Below, piece by piece: positions 7,163 to 11,383 of a stretch of 11,383 bases of DNA (positions within the stretch are counted from its first letter, which is position 1; each line of letters begins with the position of its first letter). The stretch lies in NCBI RefSeq assembly GCF_000613305.1, contig NZ_BAIO01000039.1, positions 1 to 11,383 on the forward strand, given 5' to 3'. The notes below the pieces were generated by a model. It worked only from the letters and a program-made list of their open reading frames with translations, was not told the DNA's origin and ran no database searches. The translations under genes and the position numbers were made by a program. The stretch comes from Komagataeibacter kakiaceti JCM 25156 (lineage in GTDB: Bacteria > Pseudomonadota > Alphaproteobacteria > Acetobacterales > Acetobacteraceae).

Positions 7163-7317
7163 GATCTGGATCACAACCGGCAGGCACACCCTCGTGGCGA
7201 TACACCGGTCAGTTATCAATAATTGAGGGGGGCGCTCTAGCAGACCATTTGCACTTGCGCAAGGGATGATGCGCATGACGTCTGGCGAGTTTCCCCCTCC
7301 TCGGCCTCTTCCTTGCG

Positions 7318-7847
7318 TCAGTTCTGCTTTTTTTTCAACTCGGCCAGGGCGGAAAAAGGCTGCCTGCGTCCGGTTTCCTCCGGCGCGGTTTCCTCCGGCG
7401 CCATCAGTTCGGGCGGAATCCTGCTGCCCGGCTTGTGCGGATACGGATCGAGGGCGAGGGAGAGTTCCTCCGTCGCCAGTTCGCCCAGATCGATGCTGTC
7501 GCGCTCATAGGGCACTTCATCGACGGCGAAGGGGTCGATCTCGTCTTCCTCGCGGAAGCGTTCGGCGGGGATGCAGCGCACGGTGAACGATTCCGCCAGC
7601 ACGTCCTCGAACGCTTCAAGGCTCACGACGCATTCCTGCGTCACATGCGCGGTCAGCCACCCTTCGGCCAGCACTTCCCCCCGCGCCCCGGCTTGAGCCG
7701 GTAGCGGCACGACAGGTTGCGCAGCCCCACGATCCCGAGCCGCTTCACCAGCCGGCGGCATTCGTCCTCCGATGCCTCGACCACGGTTTCCATGCCCTTG
7801 GCCGGGATGCGCCCCACGGCCATGGGACGGGAAAATTCTGCATCCAT
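7318..7847 (-). CDS. yceD: DUF177 / YceD family protein, one frameshift as read
   Basis: This is a YceD-type protein, a family tied to 23S rRNA accumulation and regularly encoded just before rpmF. The reconstructed protein is 176 residues. It starts MDAEFSRPMAVGRIP, continues with a conserved core VTQECVVSLEAFEDVLAESF and the acidic DEIDPFAVDEVPYERDSIDL, and then LGELATEELSLALDPYP. It ends in the typical FSALAELKKKQ. The ATG at 7845-7847 is supported by AGGAG (7856-7860) 8 nt upstream. As read, the frame breaks at the six-C run 7677-7682. Seven C would give RLKPGRGGEVLAEGW and join the two halves. A homopolymer error is the likely cause. The rest of a longer overlapping frame that starts at 7959 does not resemble the family. 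In the C-terminal part, the block APEET is duplicated. Confidence 0.88.
7372..7401 (-). repeat. 15-bp tandem duplication inside yceD
   Basis: GGTTTCCTCCGGCGC occurs twice in direct tandem (7372-7386 and 7387-7401). On the minus strand this encodes APEET-APEET near the C-terminus, an in-frame duplication that leaves the gene's frame intact. Confidence 0.9.
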
Positions 7848-8031
7848 GCGTCATACTCCTGCGCGTGTATTCGCGGGCCATGCCCGGCGGGGCCTGATGG
7901 CGATATTGCCCTGCCCTGCGTGTTTTTCCACCGGCGGGGCGATCTGCGATTGACTTCATTTACCCAATCGGGCACCGGAAAGACGAACCGCGCCATGCGC
8001 CATGCCCTTATTGCAGGATATTTTCCGGACC
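7848..8031. other. Divergent yceD/bamE intergenic region
   Basis: This region must hold promoters for both directions. On the plus strand, TTGACT (7950-7955) is a good -35-like hexamer for bamE, but nothing convincing follows at the right spacing for a -10. For yceD I can place only the ribosome site AGGAG at 7856-7860. No clear operator or hairpin was seen. Confidence 0.4.
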
Positions 8032-8600
8032 ATGAGGTCACCCCAGGTCAAGCAGCCCCGCTCCCGTTCATTACGCCTGTTTTCGTGCGCTGTCATCGGG
8101 GCGGCGGTCGGGCTTTCGGGCTGCTCGCTGTTCAAGCCGTCGGTCCTGCAACGCGGCTCGCTGGTGGAGCCGGATGATTACAACAAGCTCAAGACCGGGC
8201 AGAGCACGCGCACGGATGTGATGGACGCCCTGGCTCCCCCACCGCGCACGCCACGTTTGACGATAATACATGGGTCTATGTCTCCATGACCCAGGTGCTG
8301 GCCCCCATCAGCTTCCCGCGCATACGCAAGCAGGAAGCGGTGGTGCTGACATTCGATCAGGACGGCATCCTGCATAACATGCGCGTCCTGCACAAGAACG
8401 ACGCCCGCTATGTCAGCATGGCCTCGGGCAGCACACCCACGCCGGGCACCAAGATCAACGTCATGCAGCAGATCCTGGGCAATGTGGGCCGCTACAACCC
8501 GCTTAGCCAGATGAGCAGCACCTATGGCGGCAGCACCGGCCCGATGAACAGCATGAACGGCGGGCCGGGCCATGGGGGACAGGGCAACTCCCTGCCCTGA
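8032..8600 (+). CDS. bamE: Outer membrane assembly factor BamE (SmpA/OmlA lipoprotein), one frameshift as read
   Basis: BamE is a lipoprotein of the BAM complex that folds beta-barrel proteins into the outer membrane. The N-terminus is a lipoprotein signal: basic residues, a hydrophobic run (LFSCAVIGAAVG) and lipobox LSGC with Cys31. The core is YNKLKTGQSTRTDVMDALGSPT, TWVYVSMTQV, and EAVVLTFDQDGILHNMRVL. As read, one G is missing at 8231-8234, which breaks the LGSPT motif and causes a stop at 8287-8289. Restoring it gives 189 residues. The C-terminus after ~150 is unusually rich in Gly/Ser/Asn/Met (YGGSTGPMNSMNGGPGHGG). The start could be 8002 (10 residues longer). 8032 gives a compact signal peptide but its AGGA is 13 nt away. 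Divergent from yceD and convergent with the kinase gene, with a 20-nt gap to its stop. Confidence 0.88.
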
Positions 8601-8607
8601 CCCACGG

Positions 8608-8621
8608 GCCGCCTGAGCGGC
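8608..8621. terminator. Small hairpin between convergent bamE and kinase gene
   Basis: GCCGC (8608-8612) and GCGGC (8617-8621) form a 5-bp GC stem with loop CTGA in the 20-nt convergent gap, touching the kinase stop codon. No T-run follows on either strand, so a terminator role is tentative. Confidence 0.3.
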
Positions 8622-10012
8622 TATTCGGGCAGGATGATCCGCACCCTCGCCCCTCCGAGCGGTCCCGCTTCCAGCGCGATATGGCCACCATGGGCGTGAA
8701 TGATGTCGCGCGCGATGGCAAGGCCGAGGCCGGTGCCCCCTTCCTTCCCGCTCTCGAACGGACGGAACACGCTTTCACGCCGGGATTCCTCCACCCCGCA
8801 GCCGTTATCATCCACGTACAGGATGACCTGCCCGCGCGCGCGCTCGGCTGAAAGCTCCATGCGGTCGGCATGGTTGCGCGCGTTCTCCACCACGTTGTTC
8901 AGGACGCGGCGCAGCGCGTTGCTGCGCCCGGTAATGGTCAGGTCGGGCGGCATGACCATGCCGATGGCGATATCCGCGCCCATGCGGCGCTGGGTGGCGG
9001 CGATTTCCTCGAACATCTCCTCCACCCGGATCACCACGGGCACCTCGGCCCCCTCGCCCCGGGCGAAGGACAGGTAGGCTCGATCATGCGTTCCATTTCC
9101 GCGATATCCCCGATCATGTCGGAAATGTCAGGCTGAAGGTCGCCAGCGTCGATCATGCCCGCGCGCGGGAACATGGCCAGTGAAAGGCGAAGGCGCGTCA
9201 GCGGCGTGCGCAGGTCGTGCGACACACCGGCCAGAACGGTGGTGCGCTGCTCCACGAACCGGTTGATCCGGTCGCGCATGCGGTTGAAGGCCACGGCGGC
9301 CTTGCGGATTTCCTGCGCGCCTTCGGGCACGATGGGCACCGTGTCGCGCCCCAGCCCGAACAGTTCCGCCGCCCCGCGCCAGCCGCCTTATGGCGCGCAC
9401 CTGATTGCGCATGATCAGCGCCGCGATCAGAAACAGCACCAGCGCGCTGCCCGAGGCCCACGCCACGAACAGCCAGACCGGCGCCACGTCCAGCCGCTTG
9501 CGCAGCGCCACGACCTGAAGGATGCCGCCGGGCACCTGCACCAGAATCACCATGTGGCGGTGCGGCTGCTTCCAGTCCACCAGAGTCGGCCACGGCACGT
9601 TGTCGCGCAGGTCGCGCACCAGATAATCGTCAATGGGGCCAAGCACGTGGTTGGTGCCGCTTTTCTGCAGGCTGGCCCCCTCGCGCCACGTCATGACCAG
9701 ATCCGCGCGCCTGCCCATGTCATCCAGTATCCACTGCCGGTCCGCCGGCGAAGGGTAGCGTTCGAGCATGTCCAGCGTCATGGAAATGGTGGTGACCATG
9801 TTGCCCGACAGGCGGCGGGAGACGATCTGGAGGTAGTTGCCGTAAAACAGCTCCAGCGAGATCGCCTGCGTCACCAGCAGGGGGATGAACCCGATCAGCA
9901 GCATCCGCCCCAGCAGGGAACGCGGCAGGATGCGCCGGACCAGACGCTCACGTATCCTGCGCCACCCCTGCGGGGCGGGGCGCATGTTTTCGGCACCATG
10001 GGGGGCGTTCAT
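8621..10012 (-). CDS. EnvZ-like sensor histidine kinase, two compensating frameshifts as read
   Basis: This is an inner-membrane two-component sensor, ~463 residues when reconstructed. TM1 is at ~36-57 and TM2 at ~178-201, bracketing a ~120-residue periplasmic domain with no recognised ligand motif. A HAMP domain follows at ~202-255 (RAIRRLARAAELFGLGRD..VPIVPEGAQEIRKAA). The H-box VSHDLRTPLTRLRL carries His265, and the ATPase has N-box NNVVENARNHA (Asn ~377), G1 DDNGCGV and G2 GGTGLGLAIA. The wording of the H-box and HAMP resembles EnvZ. As read, there is one extra C at 9372-9375 (in HAMP) and one missing C near 9079 (MIEAYLSFARGEG). They cancel in length, and the protein between them is well conserved, so error is likely. 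AGGG lies 5 nt before the ATG. No response regulator gene lies in the window, so the partner is unknown. The gene starts 18 nt after the rpsU terminator. Confidence 0.88.
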
Positions 10013-10030
10013 GCTTTCCCTTTCGGACGC

Positions 10031-10059
10031 AAAAAAACCGGCTCCCTTGCAGAAGCCGG
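10031..10059 (-). terminator. Rho-independent terminator of rpsU
   Basis: AGCCGG/CCGGCT (10054-10059 and 10038-10043) form a 6-bp stem with a 10-nt loop, followed on the minus strand by seven U (10031-10037). It lies 39 nt past the rpsU stop and only 18 nt before the kinase ATG. The right arm also contains the 10-bp palindrome AAGCCGGCTT. Confidence 0.8.
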
Positions 10060-10098
10060 CTTTTCGCGGGTCAGACCCATATTCCGATGACGTGTGGC

Positions 10099-10301
10099 TT
10101 AGAAGCCTTCACGCTCCAGGCGCTTGCGCTCCATCTTGCGGGCGCGGCGCACGGCTTCAGCGGCCTCGCGCGCCTTGCGCTCGGACGGCTTTTCGTAATG
10201 ACGGCGCAGCTTCATTTCGCGGAAGATGCCTTCACGCTGCATTTTTTTCTTGAGGCCTTGAGGGCCTGATCAACATTGTTGTCACGAACGAGAACCTGCA
10301 C
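10099..10301 (-). CDS. rpsU: 30S ribosomal protein S21, one frameshift as read
   Basis: S21 is a small basic protein of the 30S subunit that helps start translation on natural mRNAs. The reconstructed 67-residue protein begins [16 protein letters not shown] and continues [20 protein letters not shown] and [17 protein letters not shown], ending in a basic helix ([13 protein letters not shown]). This is a textbook S21. The start is GTG at 10299-10301 with AGGAG (10313-10317) 11 nt upstream. An ATG 6 nt upstream of the GTG is in another frame. As read, one G is missing in the plus-strand run at 10254-10255 (GAGGCC for GAGGGCC), which shifts the frame after residue ~16. S21 is essential in many bacteria, so an assembly error is the likely explanation. 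The gene is too short and too broken to show up as a single open frame. Confidence 0.93.
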
Positions 10302-10411
10302 TGGGTCATCAACTCCTGGTCGGCCATCCGGTATGGGCGGCGCATGAAACTGAAACTTGGGGAACATCCGCCCGAGGCTATTCCCTTCGTGCGATTCCCA
10401 AACGGGCCGCA

Positions 10412-10441
10412 GCTATATCACACTCCCGCCCGGCAACACAA
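10412..10441 (-). promoter_or_regulatory. Weak candidate promoter of rpsU
   Basis: On the minus strand, TTGTGT (10436-10441) and TATAGC (10412-10417) are 18 nt apart in the rpsU-def divergent gap. The matches are partial (3/6 and 4/6) and would give a leader of about 100 nt. No convincing plus-strand promoter for def was found in 10302-10540. Confidence 0.28.
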
Positions 10442-10540
10442 ATCATTCCCGCATATCGGCCAAACGAATTTCATGCCCCCTTTCGCCCACCCCCGGCAGG
10501 CGCGGTTCCTGCCCCATGACAGAACAAAGGCTCTGCCCGC

Positions 10541-11071
10541 ATGACGCTGCTCAAGATCGCCCGGATGGGCCATCCGGTCCTGCTCCAGCCCGCCAGCCCG
10601 GTGGCGGATCCGCAGGCCCCCTTCATCCGCACCCTGGTGGAAGACATGATCGAAACCATGCTGGACGCCGGTGGCGTGGGGCTGGCCGCGCCGCAGGTCC
10701 ACCAGAGCCTGCGGCTGTTCGTGTACCATATTCCCGCCGCCCGACGCACGGATGCGGAGTCTCCCGCCTGCCCGCCTTCCGCCCTGATCAACCCGGTCGT
10801 GGAACCGGTGGATGATGCCATGACGGACCGGATGGAAGGCTGCCTGTCCATTCCCGGCCTGCGCGGCTGGGTGCCCCGGTACGAACGCGTGGCCTACAGG
10901 GGGGTCAATGAGCACGGACAGGAAATCCATGGCATTGCATCGGGCTTTCTGGCCAATGTATTCCAGCATGAACATGACCACCTGAACGGGATCCTGTACC
11001 CCATGCGGATGACGGATCTGGCCCGCATGGGATTTGACACGGAAATGGCGCGTTACGGAGAACCCGCATGA
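10541..11071 (+). CDS. def: Peptide deformylase
   Basis: This enzyme removes the N-formyl group from the initiator methionine of nascent proteins, a cytoplasmic metalloenzyme working at the ribosome exit. All three motifs are present in the 176-residue protein. They are GVGLAAPQ (45-52), EGCLS (99-103, metal ligand Cys101) and QHEHDHLNG (ligands His143 and His147, catalytic Glu144). The ATG at 10541 has AAAGG at about 10526-10530, 11 nt upstream. The usual def-fmt pairing is absent: the gene sits between rpsU and a COQ9-family gene and overlaps the latter (ATGA at 11068-11071). It may therefore be a second deformylase paralog, which cannot be decided from this window. Confidence 0.95.
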   Translation: MTLLKIARMGHPVLLQPASPVADPQAPFIRTLVEDMIETMLDAGGVGLAAPQVHQSLRLFVYHIPAARRTDAESPACPPSALINPVVEPVDDAMTDRMEGCLSIPGLRGWVPRYERVAYRGVNEHGQEIHGIASGFLANVFQHEHDHLNGILYPMRMTDLARMGFDTEMARYGEPA

Positions 11072-11383
11072 ATCTTTCAGTTCTGGTCGCGGCCGCGACG
11101 TCCGCGCTCCAGCCCCCCGCCCTTGCACATTCACCACAAAGTGATACGCTACTGCGCCGCTTCCTGGCCGACCCGCGCGCGGGGCAACAGCCCTGGACCC
11201 CCGCGCTGCTGAAACAGTGCATGAGCGCGGATGCCGACCTCCTCTTCCCCGGCGGGATGGCCCAGGTGGCGGAAGCCTGTTTCGACCTCATGGACCGGGA
11301 CATGCTGGCCGCGACGGACCAGTTCCGCAGCCGCAGGATCAGCCGCCGCGTGCGCGCCGCCATCGTGTTCCGGCTGGCCACTG
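11068..11383 (+). CDS. COQ9-family (rpsU-divergent) protein, 3' truncated by the window end
   Basis: Only the first 105 residues are visible. After a ~20-residue N-terminal segment (MNLSVLVAAATSALQPPALA), which is hydrophobic but not clearly a signal, come LLRRFLADP, TPALLKQC and DADLLFPGGMAQVAEACFDL. The last visible part is the RISRRVRAAIVFRLA block. The LFPGG motif and the RIxxxVRxxIxxRL block are the marks of the COQ9 / rpsU-divergently transcribed family. Eukaryotic COQ9 binds lipid and supports COQ7 hydroxylation in ubiquinone synthesis, and a similar role is assumed here. The gene begins inside the def stop codon (ATGA), so translation is probably coupled. It is divergent from rpsU with def inserted between. 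Confidence 0.85.
   Translation, partial: MNLSVLVAAATSALQPPALAHSPQSDTLLRRFLADPRAGQQPWTPALLKQCMSADADLLFPGGMAQVAEACFDLMDRDMLAATDQFRSRRISRRVRAAIVFRLAT

Noticed and set aside
7848..7959. Longer yceD variant starting at 7959
   Set aside because: Its N-terminal ~90 residues lack any family resemblance and are out of frame with the true start MDAEFSRP, which has AGGAG. It arises only because of the frameshift at 7677-7682.
9155..10090. Long plus-strand open frame (311 codons) opposite the kinase
   Set aside because: Its composition is that of a shadow frame. The minus strand encodes HAMP, H-box and ATPase motifs.
1..11383. A defence island, biosynthetic cluster, CRISPR array or mobile element
   Set aside because: Every gene is a recognisable housekeeping or envelope gene in conserved order. 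No spaced repeats, transposase, integrase or toxin genes were seen.

Overview
This GC-rich window reads as alphaproteobacterial chromosome, most likely an acetic acid bacterium (Acetobacteraceae, Komagataeibacter/Gluconacetobacter-like). The main clues are the minus-strand series yceD (DUF177) - rpmF - plsX - fabH - ihfA - merR - tRNA-Pro with bamE divergent at its head, and rpsU divergent from a COQ9-family gene. The genus is inferred from gene order and protein character only. I see no phage, transposon, CRISPR, toxin-antitoxin or defence genes. It is a housekeeping region, and I do not find a convincing undescribed system.

Layout. (1) 20-3318, plus: an oligopeptidase B-like S9 peptidase, then an AI-2E/PerM-family membrane protein. 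(2) 3332-7847, minus, read right to left: yceD, rpmF, plsX and fabH (ribosome and lipid synthesis), ihfA (nucleoid protein), a MerR-type regulator and tRNA-Pro(GGG) with its own likely promoter and terminator. Several intergenic hairpins punctuate this block. (3) 8032-8600, plus: lipoprotein gene bamE (outer-membrane assembly), divergent from yceD. (4) 8621-10301, minus: rpsU, a strong terminator, then an EnvZ-like histidine kinase with no response regulator in view. (5) 10541-11383, plus: peptide deformylase (def) and the start of a COQ9-family gene, which overlap by ATGA.

How the genes relate. plsX and fabH feed phospholipid and fatty acid synthesis. rpmF, yceD, rpsU and def concern ribosomes and nascent proteins. 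bamE and the kinase concern the envelope. COQ9 concerns ubiquinone. The minus-strand cluster couples ribosome and lipid production to IHF.

The most important caution is that five genes (ptrB, yceD, bamE, the kinase and rpsU) carry seven single-base indels relative to their intact family reading frames. All lie in short G/C homopolymers and several are in essential or core genes. The likeliest reading is homopolymer errors in the assembly, not gene decay. The coordinates below therefore give the reconstructed full-length genes. The most interesting RNA-level observations are a 12-nt tRNA-Pro leader that can pair completely with the trailer, a possibly leaderless ihfA, and a hairpin that covers the fabH start codon.
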